In this document: positions 18,301 to 27,000 of the stretch, one piece after another | How positions within the stretch are numbered: position 1 is the first letter of the stretch | Layout: the number at the start of each line of letters is the position of its first letter | DNA from: Streptomyces aurantiacus | GTDB taxonomy: Bacteria > Actinomycetota > Actinomycetes > Streptomycetales > Streptomycetaceae | DNA: 64,000 bases | Reading direction: 5' to 3' | NCBI RefSeq assembly: GCF_027107535.1 | Contig: NZ_CP114283.1 | Location: 620,001 to 684,000, forward strand | Translations under genes and position numbers: made by a program | The notes under the pieces: generated by a model | What the model was told of the DNA's origin: nothing | The model's database searches: none | Seen by the model: only the letters and a program-made list of their open reading frames with translations

Positions 18301-18861
18301 TTGACCGGACAGACTGCCGGCAGGTTTCGGATGCGCGAGGGGTTCGGCCTCGCGGCCGGAGTGCTTCTTTTCCTGGGGATGGCCGCCGTTGGGCTGTGGA
18401 TCCTCGGAGCCGGCAAGTGGTTCGTGCGGGAGACGGCACCGGTCGTACTCGATTGGCCAGGTGGTTCGTGGGGGCTCGGCGTCGCCTTCGGGATGGTCAC
18501 CGTCCTCGGGGGTTTCGGCGGGCTGTGGTTCTGGGAGCGGACCACGAGGACGACCCGGCTGCGTCGTGCGGCGCGGACCGTGGGCGTGGTGGCCTGCTGG
18601 GGCCCGGCGTTCGGCGTACTGATGTATCTGCTGGGCTCCCTACCCGGGAGGTACTGCTCTTCGTCCGAAGCACACTGTGCGTACATTCCGGGCTCCGGCA
18701 GCGCCCTCGTCGCGTATCTCCTGACAGTCGGCCTGGTGGGGTGGGCTGTCCGTCGAGTGACGAACACGCGAGCCGAGAAGCGGAACGCACGTGAACGGGA
18801 GCGGCTGCGGAAGCTCCGCAAGAAGGGCAAGGGAAAGAGCCGGGCGGCGGCGCGGGGATGA
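18301..18861 (+). CDS. Small integral membrane protein, unknown function
   Basis: A 186-aa protein with about four membrane segments (FGLAAGVLLFLGMAAVGLW, GLGVAFGMVTVLGGFGGLW, VGVVACWGPAFGVLMYLLG, SALVAYLLTVGLVGWAV), one outside loop with two cysteines (RYCSSSEAHCAY) and a very basic C-terminal tail. The start is TTG at 18301, supported by GGGGGAGG 6 nt upstream. It is divergent from cassette B. The family is not recognised; closeness to the T7SS cassettes makes a link possible but unproven. Confidence 0.65.
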   Translation: MTGQTAGRFRMREGFGLAAGVLLFLGMAAVGLWILGAGKWFVRETAPVVLDWPGGSWGLGVAFGMVTVLGGFGGLWFWERTTRTTRLRRAARTVGVVACWGPAFGVLMYLLGSLPGRYCSSSEAHCAYIPGSGSALVAYLLTVGLVGWAVRRVTNTRAEKRNARERERLRKLRKKGKGKSRAAARG

Positions 18862-18871
18862 GCGGCATCGG

Positions 18872-18902
18872 GCAGAGAGCGGCGCTGACAGTGAACCCTC
18901 GT
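18872..18902. repeat. Short decayed copy of a lipoprotein gene start
   Basis: The stretch GAGCGGCGCT...ACAGTGAACCC.CGTGAG here matches, with about three differences, the start region of the lipoprotein gene at 20812-20842 (around its GTG start and ribosome binding site). It is a direct repeat about 1.94 kb away in the same orientation, probably a scar of duplication or deletion in this operon. Confidence 0.5.
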
Positions 18903-19000
18903 GAGGTATCTCTGCGTTAGAAGCAATGGCAGGGTGCGCACCCGGCTGCCCGGTCCGTAGTGATGCCGAGAGGGTTCCGGGTGTCCGGGCCGAGGAAGTG

Positions 19001-19029
19001 GCGGCCGGCTCCGTGGGGGAACCGGCCGC
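19001..19029 (-). terminator. Terminator after the lipoprotein/secreted-protein operon
   Basis: A perfect 8-bp stem GCGGCCGG (19001-19008) / CCGGCCGC (19022-19029), 40 nt beyond the stop codon of the minus-strand gene at 19069. Confidence 0.55.
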
Positions 19030-19068
19030 GCATCACGTGCTGCGCCCAGCGGTCGATGGTTGCTCCGC

Positions 19069-20154
19069 TCAGCGGTTGACCGACTGGATCTCCTCGACCG
19101 TGATGTTCTGGACGGCCTCGATCGTGCCGTCGGGCAGACCGACCGCGCCGGCCTGGCCCGTGCCCGTCCAGCTGATCTCCCAGGTGAGGGCCGCCTTGAT
19201 GGGGAACGTTTCGCCGCCGGACGAGCGGCGGTAGACGATGCCGCAGGGCGGGGTCTCCTTGGCCTTCCCCTTGGCGTAGGGCTCGCCGATCCTGCCGTCG
19301 ACGATGGGGCATTCGCCGTCGGCGGGGATGGTGGTGGCGTCCTCGGTACCCGGGGCGAGGGTGAGGGACTTGGGGGTGGCGGTCGTGGTCGCCTGGATGT
19401 TGAAGCCGGGGACGTTGATGGCCGCCGTCGCCTGGACCTCGTCGAACGCGGCCTCGTCGAGCCACGCCCAGGTCGGCAGGTTCACCTTGGCGATGGCCTC
19501 GGGGGCGAGCGTCACCTTCGTGCCGGGCAGCTCCATGTGCTGGTACGCGAGAGCGGCGAGCATCTCCGGAGTAATGGCCTGTTCGTACTGGGGCGGCGGG
19601 GGCTCGCCGTTCTCGACCCAGAAGGGCAGGTCCGAACACGCGGTCCGCTTGAGGTAGTCCGGCTCGTTCGGGTTCTCGACGCCGGCCCAGAACATGCCCT
19701 CGCCGTCCTTGTCGACGTTGTAGTCCTTGTAGCCGGGGGTGTCGGTCCAGCCGTAGTCGTCCTCGTAGTGGCGTTCCATCTCGCCTATCGCCGCACCCGC
19801 GTGACCGGTCATGCCGGGCGCGCTCTTGGCGTCCTCGATGTTCTTGGACATCTCCTTCTTGAAGTCCTTGGCACCCATGTACGGGGCGTACCAGCAGCTC
19901 GGCGGTGTCCAGTTGACGTCGGCCGACGTCACGTTGCCGGTGCCTCCGCTCTTGGCCACGGCGCCGGAGTACTGGACGCGGGCGGCGGCGTAGATGCCGG
20001 TGCTGTCCTTACCGCCTTGTGGGTTGCTGCTGGCGCCGGTGCCATCGCGCGGCCCTCCCGCCGCGTGGACCGGTGCCGCGAGGATGACAGTGCCGAAGGC
20101 CAGCGTCAGGGCAACTGAGCCGATGCTGAGGGCTGTACGTCGGGCTGTGTTCAC
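19069..20154 (-). CDS. Secreted protein of unknown function, copy 1 of a two-gene family
   Basis: A 361-aa protein with a Sec-type signal peptide (TARRTALSIGSVALTLAFG...PVHA; cleavage expected near APVHAA). The mature part has conserved-looking blocks DVNWTPPSCWYAP, NLPTWAWLD, PPCGIVYRR, LTWEISWTGTG and the end ITVEEIQSVNR. All of them recur in the 42177-43259 product (DVNWKPPPCWYEP, NLPTWVWLD, PSCGIKYLR, VTWQITWEGTG, VQEIQSINR). Four or more cysteines suggest disulfides outside the cell. The GTG start overlaps the stop of the upstream lipoprotein gene (GTGA), so the two are translationally coupled. No catalytic motif is recognised. Confidence 0.8.
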   Translation of the reverse strand: MNTARRTALSIGSVALTLAFGTVILAAPVHAAGGPRDGTGASSNPQGGKDSTGIYAAARVQYSGAVAKSGGTGNVTSADVNWTPPSCWYAPYMGAKDFKKEMSKNIEDAKSAPGMTGHAGAAIGEMERHYEDDYGWTDTPGYKDYNVDKDGEGMFWAGVENPNEPDYLKRTACSDLPFWVENGEPPPPQYEQAITPEMLAALAYQHMELPGTKVTLAPEAIAKVNLPTWAWLDEAAFDEVQATAAINVPGFNIQATTTATPKSLTLAPGTEDATTIPADGECPIVDGRIGEPYAKGKAKETPPCGIVYRRSSGGETFPIKAALTWEISWTGTGQAGAVGLPDGTIEAVQNITVEEIQSVNR

Positions 20155-20825
20155 TGGCACTTCTTCGCCTCCTCCTCGACGAACACCTTGGATGCCTGCC
20201 ACAAGCTGTCACTTGTGGGGAGCTTGACCATGATGATTTTGAAGTAGCTGAAGTCCACGAGGCTGGGTTTGGTCTTCAGGACCTTCCCCGTTTTGACTTC
20301 TTCGGCGTAAAACTTGCTCGAGTCCGAACAGAACGCGACCTCCACAGAGTTGCCGTTCGTGGTGGAGCGCGTGGTGGCGTCGTAGTGACGGCGGAGGCCG
20401 GTGGCAGTCCAGCCGCCCTTGACCCACTCCTTGATCTGGACTTCCGCGTAGTGGCGTCCGTCGCCGGTGGAGTAGCTGGTGACGGCCGCGTCGTTGGCCG
20501 TTCGCTTGCCGACGCCCCGGTACATGGCGCGGAGGTAGTTGGCGGCGTCGTCCATTGCCGCCGCCTCGTTCTTGGCCTTCGGTTTGTCCCAGTCGAAGGC
20601 CAGGTCCAGGTTCATCCCCTTGGGCAGGGACACGTCCACGCCGTCCGGCTTGTCCTGTGCCGCTCCCGCGGGTTCTGCCGACTTCTTCGGCTTCTCCTTG
20701 TCCTGTCCCGCGCCGGCGATTTTGTCGTTGTCGGTGGACTTGTCGTCCCCGCCGCCGCATGCCGTGAGCAGCAGGGCTGCGGTCGCGGCGAGCGCGGCAG
20801 CAACGGGCAAAGAGCGGCGCTTCAC
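20151..20825 (-). CDS. Lipoprotein of unknown function, copy 1 of a two-gene family
   Basis: A 224-aa lipoprotein with signal MKRRSLPVAAALAATAALLL ending in lipobox LTAC|GGG, then a low-complexity Lys/Asp/Ala linker (about 25-60). A domain follows with DVSLPKGMNLDLAFDW, NYLRAMYRGVG and a C-terminal cysteine (KKCQ). It would sit on the outer face of the membrane. The GTG start follows GGGGG. A diverged relative precedes the second secreted-protein gene (43256-43903), giving two copies of the same operon 22 kb apart. The lipoprotein may anchor or help its secreted partner; this is inferred from the fixed pairing. Confidence 0.8.
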   Translation of the reverse strand: MKRRSLPVAAALAATAALLLTACGGGDDKSTDNDKIAGAGQDKEKPKKSAEPAGAAQDKPDGVDVSLPKGMNLDLAFDWDKPKAKNEAAAMDDAANYLRAMYRGVGKRTANDAAVTSYSTGDGRHYAEVQIKEWVKGGWTATGLRRHYDATTRSTTNGNSVEVAFCSDSSKFYAEEVKTGKVLKTKPSLVDFSYFKIIMVKLPTSDSLWQASKVFVEEEAKKCQ

Positions 20826-21005
20826 AGTGAACCCCCGTGAGAATCAGACGCATTGAAGAGCTACGACGTTATCCATGGGCCGCGCGGTTTCGCTACCGCG
20901 AACTTCCTTGCAAGGCTGGTCGGACGCGGAGGAACCGGGGCAATCGGACGGCGCTTGTGGCCCGATCGTGTCGGAGTGCACAGCGGCTCGGACGGGCACG
21001 GGACC

Positions 21006-21035
21006 GGCCCCGGACGCAGGTGGGCGTCCGGGGCC
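21006..21035 (-). terminator. Terminator after the small zinc-ribbon gene
   Basis: A perfect 12-bp stem GGCCCCGGACGC (21006-21017) / GCGTCCGGGGCC (21024-21035) with a 6-nt loop, 13 nt beyond the stop codon at 21049. The neighbouring stretch 20826-21005 is otherwise empty and should hold the promoter for the lipoprotein gene. Confidence 0.7.
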
Positions 21036-21048
21036 GAGACCGCTTCGC

Positions 21049-21270
21049 TCAGTTCCCCGCGCCCTTGCTGAGGCGCCCTCCGGCTCGGTTCTCCCGGGTC
21101 GGCTTCGTCACTTCCAGCACGTCGGTCATGGGCGGGTAGTGGTCGGCGCAGTCGGGGCACGCGTACACGTTGAAGCCGGGGCCCGTCGCCGCATGCACCT
21201 CGTGGACCAGGATCGGCCGATCGGTCGTCCGGTGGCAGCGGGCGCACATCCGCACGGCGGGGCGCGTCAT
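21049..21270 (-). CDS. Small zinc-ribbon-like protein
   Basis: A 73-aa protein with two CxxC pairs, CARCHRTTD (residues 9-12) and CPDC (about 38-41), as expected for a small zinc-binding ribbon. The histidines between them could also bind metal. The start ATG 21270 overlaps the stop of the upstream gene (ATGA). It resembles small genes commonly found beside short GntR regulators in Streptomyces, and one lies just upstream here (21729). Function is unknown. Confidence 0.65.
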   Translation of the reverse strand: MTRPAVRMCARCHRTTDRPILVHEVHAATGPGFNVYACPDCADHYPPMTDVLEVTKPTRENRAGGRLSKGAGN

Positions 21271-21557
21271 CGGGCGGCCACCGGGACGCCGTGGATGTGG
21301 TCCGGGCCGACGTCGATGCCGACCGTCGCGAGATAGAGGGCGCGGCGGCGTTCGCGTTGGCGCCGGTGTTCGGCGGCGCCCAGGACGTAGGGGCGTACGA
21401 GCCGGGACGCGTTGCCGTCGAGGATTTCCGTGAAGCGGGGCGGCGGGGCCGGGATGAACCGGAGGGGTGGGACCACTCCGATCCGGTGGCGGCCCCGAGG
21501 GCGGGGGGTGCAGATGCTCAGCATCCAGGCGAGACAGCGGACGATAAGGTCCAGCAT
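21267..21557 (-). CDS. Small basic protein, unknown function
   Basis: A 96-aa protein with a short hydrophobic N-terminus (MLDLIVRCLAWMLSICTP) and an Arg/Pro-rich body (PRPRGRHRIG, PAPPPRFTEIL). ATG 21557 is chosen because AGGAG lies 7 nt upstream; the open frame continues further but without another good start. It is co-transcribed with, and overlaps, the zinc-ribbon gene. It is divergent from the GntR gene at 21729, so that regulator may control it. I do not recognise the family. Confidence 0.55.
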   Translation of the reverse strand: MLDLIVRCLAWMLSICTPRPRGRHRIGVVPPLRFIPAPPPRFTEILDGNASRLVRPYVLGAAEHRRQRERRRALYLATVGIDVGPDHIHGVPVAAR

Positions 21558-21728
21558 GTTGGCGCTCCTGTTTGAGGTTTTAGCGTCGGCCACGCCCCGG
21601 GACGGCTTGCATCCGTCGCCGGGGTCTTTCACGTTCAAGGCACGGTACAGGGTGCAGCTGGGTGGTGTATAGCGGTTTGCTGCGCTCCAATGAGCCGTGC
21701 AGTTCCCTGCTGTCGTACGTTGTTCGAT

Positions 21729-22019
21729 ATGACACCAGAGTCAGGGCAGTCGCCGATCGACCCGACGAAGATTGCCTACGTCTATATGCAGATGGCGGAC
21801 CACATCGCGGCCCGCATCGCTTCTGGGGAGCTGCGGCCCGGTGCGCGGCTACCGGGGGAGCGTGACCTGGCCGACGAGTACGGGGTCGCGCACCTGACTG
21901 CCCGCCGCGCCACCCGCGAACTCCGCGAACGCGGACTCGTCGTCACCCTCCCCGCGAAGGGCACCTTCGTCGCGTACCCGGAGGCCGACGAACCCCCGGG
22001 CGACGGCCAGGAGGCGTAG
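21729..22019 (+). CDS. Short GntR-family transcriptional regulator (winged helix only)
   Basis: The 96-aa product has the GntR DNA-binding domain and almost nothing else: helix YMQMADHIAARIASGELRPG, recognition region LPGERDLADEYGVAHLTARR, and wing LVVTLPAKGTFVA. A ligand-binding domain is missing, as in other very short Streptomyces GntR proteins. ATG 21729 is assigned; no clear ribosome binding site is seen, so a leaderless mRNA is possible. The divergent small-gene operon at 21267-21557 is the likely target. Confidence 0.85.
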   Translation: MTPESGQSPIDPTKIAYVYMQMADHIAARIASGELRPGARLPGERDLADEYGVAHLTARRATRELRERGLVVTLPAKGTFVAYPEADEPPGDGQEA

Positions 22020-22195
22020 ACCCTCAGCGGGTATCTCGCTCGTCGCGTGCGGTGTCACACCGCCGGACGAGGTCGCGGCATCCGCCTCGGCCGCGGCGAT
22101 GAGGGCGTCGCCCCCGGAGCGGAAGCCACCGCGCCCTCGTAGGCTTGCGCGCACGCGCACATCAGTTTGCTTCGGACCGGGGGAGAACAACCAAC

Positions 22196-22843
22196 ATGGC
22201 CCGCTACATGGAGACGCTCACCATCGAGCGCGGCGGCTTCCAGATCAAGGTGCCGGAGTCGTGGTGGGAGTTCGACGTGCGGCCCGATTCGCGGGACGAC
22301 TCGATCCGCCGCATGGTCGCCGAACGTGTACGGCAGCAGCCCGACCTGGCGAAGTACAAGGACACGTACACCGCCTTCCTGCAGAAGGCCGCGGCCGACG
22401 CCTGGAAGTCGGGCGCGCTGTACTGCGGCTGCATGGCTGAGAGCTTCGGCGGTGACACGCCGATCACCGGGTCGATCACCGTCTCCCTCGTCGGCGGGCG
22501 TACGAAGGACGGCGCGCCCCTCTCCACCGACCCCCAGGTCATGGCGGGGCAACTCGCCGTGCGGGAGGCCAAGAAGGAGGGCGACGCGTGGCGCAAGGTC
22601 ACGACGGTCGACATCCCCGGCGTCGGCCCGGCCGCGCGGACGTACGGCATCGAGGACATCCCGGTGCCCGATGACGCCCTCAACCGCACCATCCGGGCGG
22701 TACTCATGCAAACGTTCATCCCCGTGCCCGGCCAGGAGGGCAAGGTCGCCCTGGTCGCAGGGAGCAGCCAGGTGCTCGATCTCGCCGACTCGTTCTTCGA
22801 CATCTTCGACGCGATCACGTCGACGTTCCGCTTCGCGGAGTAG
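22196..22843 (+). CDS. About 200-aa soluble protein, effector-linked family, Rhs island member
   Basis: The 215-aa product has the family layout: strand plus VPESWWEFDV early, helices around AFLQKAAADAWKSGA, strands (GSITVSLVGG), then VLMQTFIPVPGQEGKVALVA and the ending FDIFDAITSTFRFAE. Related endings occur in the 13149 and 15128 products. ATG 22196 follows GGGGGAG. Its last about 190 bp are duplicated, in broken form, at 23800-23982. A remnant of another relative lies at 36933-37088. It stands upstream of the Rhs island, so it may serve the Rhs effector as chaperone or immunity partner; this is inference. Confidence 0.65.
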   Translation: MARYMETLTIERGGFQIKVPESWWEFDVRPDSRDDSIRRMVAERVRQQPDLAKYKDTYTAFLQKAAADAWKSGALYCGCMAESFGGDTPITGSITVSLVGGRTKDGAPLSTDPQVMAGQLAVREAKKEGDAWRKVTTVDIPGVGPAARTYGIEDIPVPDDALNRTIRAVLMQTFIPVPGQEGKVALVAGSSQVLDLADSFFDIFDAITSTFRFAE

Positions 22844-22860
22844 GAACGGCGCCGCCGGGC

Positions 22861-23028
22861 TATGCGTACGACGCCGTCGGCCGGCCGATCCGCTCGGTTA
22901 CCAACTCGGCAGGCGCGGGCTGCGAACTGCGCAGCGATGGGGACGCGTTGGGCCGCATCGTCGCGGAGTGAATGAACGGGAACAGCACGATGTACACGCA
23001 TGACGCGGTGAGTCGGCGCGCGTCTTGA
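22861..23028 (+). pseudogene. Broken Rhs repeat fragment
   Basis: Read in one frame, this stretch gives YAYDAVGRPIRSVTNSAGAG and DGDALGRIVAE, a stop at 22969-22971, then NGNSTMYTHDAVSRRAS and another stop. YAYDAxGR and NGNxTxYTxDAxxR are the core of YD/Rhs repeats. There is no start codon, ribosome binding site or C-terminal toxin. It is a remnant of an older Rhs gene in the same orientation as the intact Rhs gene at 24100. Confidence 0.7.
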
Positions 23029-23094
23029 GCCGCTGGAGCTGCACGTGGGTAGTTCGTTCGTCGACTCGGTCCGGGGCCTGGTGGGTGAGGCGCC

Positions 23095-23703
23095 ATGACG
23101 GCTGACGATCGCGGTGTCCGGGGCCGCCTCCCGCTTGCCGTCTACCGGTTGATGCCGGGTGCGGGTGAGTTCCGGACCCTGTTGCTCGGCAACTCGCTCA
23201 GAAAAGTCATCCGCTGGCAGATCAGCGGGTCCGACGCCGACAGGCCGACCGGTCTCAGCGGTTCGTGGGACGGTGATCCGCGGCTGCGCAAGGGGGAGTT
23301 CCCGTGTGGATATCCCGGCGCTCCCGTCCTCAGCAGTCGCATCGCCGAACCGCTGCGGGACGAACTCTCGTCGGCAGGAGCGCTCGTTCCGGTCTCCATC
23401 GAGGGCGCCGAAGCGGATGAGTACTTCCTCTACCTGGTGGAGCGCGTGGTCGACTGCCTGGACACCCGGCGGTCGTCCAAGCCGAAGAGGATGACGGGCG
23501 AGGTCAAGAAGGCGGTGTTCCGCCCTGACGCGCTCCCCGTCGACCTGCCCGCTTTCCGGCTGCCGGAATACCGCGGAGGCGTCCATTGGAACGGGTGGAT
23601 GGTGGAGCGTCTCGTCGAAATCCTGGGGGACAGCCTGGAGGCCCGGCTCGTCTGGTCTGAGGACAGATCGTTGACCCCGGATCCTGCCCCGTGGGGTTTC
23701 TGA
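23095..23703 (+). CDS. Orphan candidate immunity protein in the Rhs island
   Basis: A 202-aa soluble protein without signal or membrane segments. It contains EADEYFLYLVERVVDCLD, VKKAVFRPDALPVDLPAFRLPEYRGG (listed as VFRPDALPVDLPAFRLPEY) and ends GDSLEARLVWSEDRSLTPDP. The pattern 'FR.pe....HW...mVE.l......ARLVWS' resembles immunity proteins of the Imm43/DUF1629 type known from polymorphic toxin loci, but I rate that as a weak match. It lies directly behind the Rhs repeat remnant and before a broken duplicate, which fits an immunity gene kept after its toxin tip was displaced. Confidence 0.55.
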   Translation: MTADDRGVRGRLPLAVYRLMPGAGEFRTLLLGNSLRKVIRWQISGSDADRPTGLSGSWDGDPRLRKGEFPCGYPGAPVLSSRIAEPLRDELSSAGALVPVSIEGAEADEYFLYLVERVVDCLDTRRSSKPKRMTGEVKKAVFRPDALPVDLPAFRLPEYRGGVHWNGWMVERLVEILGDSLEARLVWSEDRSLTPDPAPWGF

Positions 23704-23799
23704 CGTGGCAGGTTCAGGAAGTGCCCCTGTGGGCGGCCACCTCTTCTTGAGAAGTACGCGCACCGGCAACTGATCCGCTAGCGCCGCACGGGAGCTCTC

Positions 23800-23982
23800 C
23801 CGATGACGCGCTCAACCGCACCATCCGTGCCGTGCTCATGCAAACGTTCATCCCCGTCCCCGGGTAGGAGGGCAAGGTTGCCCTCGTCGCCGGGAGCAGC
23901 CAGGTGCTCGACCTCGCCGACTTGTTCTTCGACGCGATCACGTCGACGCCCCGCTTCGCGGAGTAGGAACGGCGACGCCGGG
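23800..23982 (+). pseudogene. Broken duplicate of the 3' end of the 22196 gene
   Basis: This stretch repeats positions 22668-22859 with about 90 percent identity by eye, including the bases after the stop codon. It carries an in-frame TAG (CCCGGGTAG, where the parent has CCCGGCCAG) and lacks nine bases (GACATCTTC). No start or 5' part is present. Together with the parent copy it brackets the Rhs remnant and the orphan immunity gene. Confidence 0.85.
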
Positions 23983-24099
23983 CCGCGGCTCGGCGGCGGC
24001 CCGCGCCACCCTCGTGACCTTTTCATCGAACGCCCGTACCCAGTAACTTCACTTGTGCGTACGTGAGGTTGACGAGGTTGGCGTGACGGGGGTTGCGTG

Positions 24100-27000
24100 A
24101 TGGCGGGGTACCGGCCGACGGACTGGCACGTCCTGGACCTGGAGAAGGATCCGACACCGGGGGATCCCGTTCGGGTCAAGTCCCTTGCCAAGAGCCTGCA
24201 TGACTTCGCCGACGACGTTCAGGACGCTCTCCGTCTCGTCAAGGGGATGGCGGAGGAGGAGTCCGTCCTGACCTGGGTGGGCAAGACCGCCAAGGTGTTC
24301 CAGGACGAGTTCTCCGGCGTCCCGAAGAACCTCAAGAAGCTGAAGAAGTCGTACGACCTGGCGGGGGACGCGCTGGCGGCGTACTGGCCGAAGTTGGAGC
24401 GGGCCCAGGCGTTGGCCGACAAGGCCCTGGCCCAGGGGCGCGAGGCGCAGGCCGATCTCTCCTCCGCCAAGTCCCGTCTCTCGTCAACCGATTCGTGGGT
24501 GACGAGGGCGAACAAGGAAGCGGACAAGTACAAGGACGACCCGACCGGCGGCAAGAACGTCGAGAAGCCGGACGAGTCCAAGGTCCGTGCGGCGACCCGG
24601 GACGCGCAGAGCGCCAAGGACGCCCACACCTCCGCCCAGTCGGACGTGACCTCAGCGCAGAACGCGCTGGACGCCGCGAAGAAGATGGCCGCGGACGCCC
24701 GCAAGATGCGCGAGGACGCCGCAGGGGAAGCCAAGCGCAAGCTCGACGAGGCCTCGGACGCGGGCATCCAGAACCGCAAGTGGTACGAGGAGGTCGGCGA
24801 CTGGTTCGTCGACAACTGGGACACGATCGTCGCGGTGTGCAAGGTCGTTGTGGCCGTGCTCGGCATCATCGCGCTGATCATCGGAGGGCCGATCCTCGGC
24901 GCGATCGTGCTGATCGCCGCGCTGGTCGTCCTGGCGGACACACTCAACAAATACATGAAGGGGCAGGCGTCCCTGTGGGATGTGGCCTTCGCTGCCCTGG
25001 ACTGCATACCCGGCATGAAGGGTCTCACCAGCCTTGGACGGCTTGCCAAGGGGCTCAAAGGACTCGGCAAGTTGGGCCTCAAAGGCATGGCCAAGGGGCT
25101 GGCGGGCGGCGTACGCAAGAGCGCCTTGAGCATGCTCAAGCGTGTCTGCAAAAACGATCCGGTCGATGTGGCGACCGGCGAAATGGTCATGTCGGAGGAC
25201 GATGTCTTTCTGCCCGGCGTTCTTCCGCTGATTCTGCGGCGGCACTACGTGACCGATCAGCGCGCGGGCCGATGGTTCGGACAGACATGGACCTCGACTC
25301 TCGACCAGCGTCTGCTGCTGGAGCCGTACGGTGTCCGGCTGGTGACCGAGGACGGCATGGTGCTGGAGTACCCCACTCCTGAACCGGACCTGTCGGTTCT
25401 GCCGGTCGAAGGGCCGCGCTGGGAACTCTCTTGGAATGGTGCAGGAAACGGACCGATGACGGTCCATCAGCACGAGATTGGCCAGACCCTCCACTTCGCT
25501 CCGGTCTCCACGGCCCGGCCCGCCGAACTGGCACTCGTCTCCGCGACAGACCGCCATGGCAACTCGATCACGGTCTCCTATGACGACGACGGCGTGCCCG
25601 TGGAATTGGCGCACAGCGGTGGATATCGCGTCGCCGTGTCCGCAGAAGGGGGTCGGATCACCGGATTCGCTCTTTCCAGCGCCCCTGGTGCTCCGACGCT
25701 GATGCGTTACGGGTACGACCAGGCGGGCCATCTGACCCATGTGTATGACGCCACCGGGAATCCGGAAAAGCTGTTCTACGACGACCGGTATCGCATCGGC
25801 AGTTGGGAAGATCGTCTCGGAACACGTTTTCACTACACGTATGACGCGCGGGGGCGTTGCATTCGTACCACCGGCCCCGACGGATACCTGAACGGCTCAT
25901 TCGCCTACGACGACGAAGGCCGCCGGACCCTTTACTCCAACTCGCTCGGCCACACCACGACGTACGAACTGAACGATCACTTCCAAGTGGTATCGGAAAT
26001 CGACCCGTTGGGAGCCACGACGGTTCGGGAGTGGGACCGCTTCGACCGGCTGCTTGTCGAAACCGATCCTCTGGGCCGCACGACCCGATACGCGTACGAC
26101 GCGTGGGGCAGTCTCGTCGAGGTGGAGCTGCCGGACGGATCGACCGTACGCACCGAGTACGACGAGGCGCGTCAGCCTGTCGCAGTCATCGAGGCGGACG
26201 GTGCGTGCTGGCGGCGCGAATTCGACGCGCAGGGCAACCTCGTGAGCCTGGAGAATCCGGCCGGAGCCGTTACACGCTACGAGTACGACGAGTCGGGGGC
26301 GAAGGCTGCCGTCATCGATCCCATGGGGGCTGAACACCGCATCGCGAACGACGCCGCGGGGCTCCCCACAGCCGTCACCGATCCACTCGGTCTGCCCATT
26401 CGCTACATACGCAACGGCCTCGGCCAGGTTGTCGAGATCGCCGAATCCTCCGGGGCTTCCACTCGTCTCAGCTGGACAGTCGACGGCCGACTGCTCACAC
26501 GCACACTGGCCGACGGCTCTGTCGAGCGCTGGGAGCACGACCGGGGAGGCAATCTCGTGTCCCACACGAGTGCGGTAGGTGCGATCACACGCTACGAACA
26601 GGGGCACTTCGGCCTTCCGGTGGCGCTGACGCAGTCGGACGGATCACGTCTGGTGTACGACTACGACACGGAGCTCAGGCTTGTCAGTGTCACCAACCCG
26701 CTCGGACGCAGTTGGTCGTACGAGTACGACGCGGTCGGCAACCTGCTGCGTGAGCAGGACTTCAGCGGGAGAACGACGAGCTATCGCTTCGACGCGGCGG
26801 GGCAGCCCGTCGAGCGGATCAACGGCGCTGGGCAGCGAGTCGTCTGCACCTTCGACGCGCGAGGAAATCTCGCGACCCAGGTGACGGACGATGCCGAGGT
26901 TCGCTATCAGTACGACCGGGCGGGGCGCCTTCTGGGAGCGGCTGGGGCGGATGCCGTCGTCACCTATGAGCGGGACGCGTTGGGCAGTGTCCTGAAGGAG

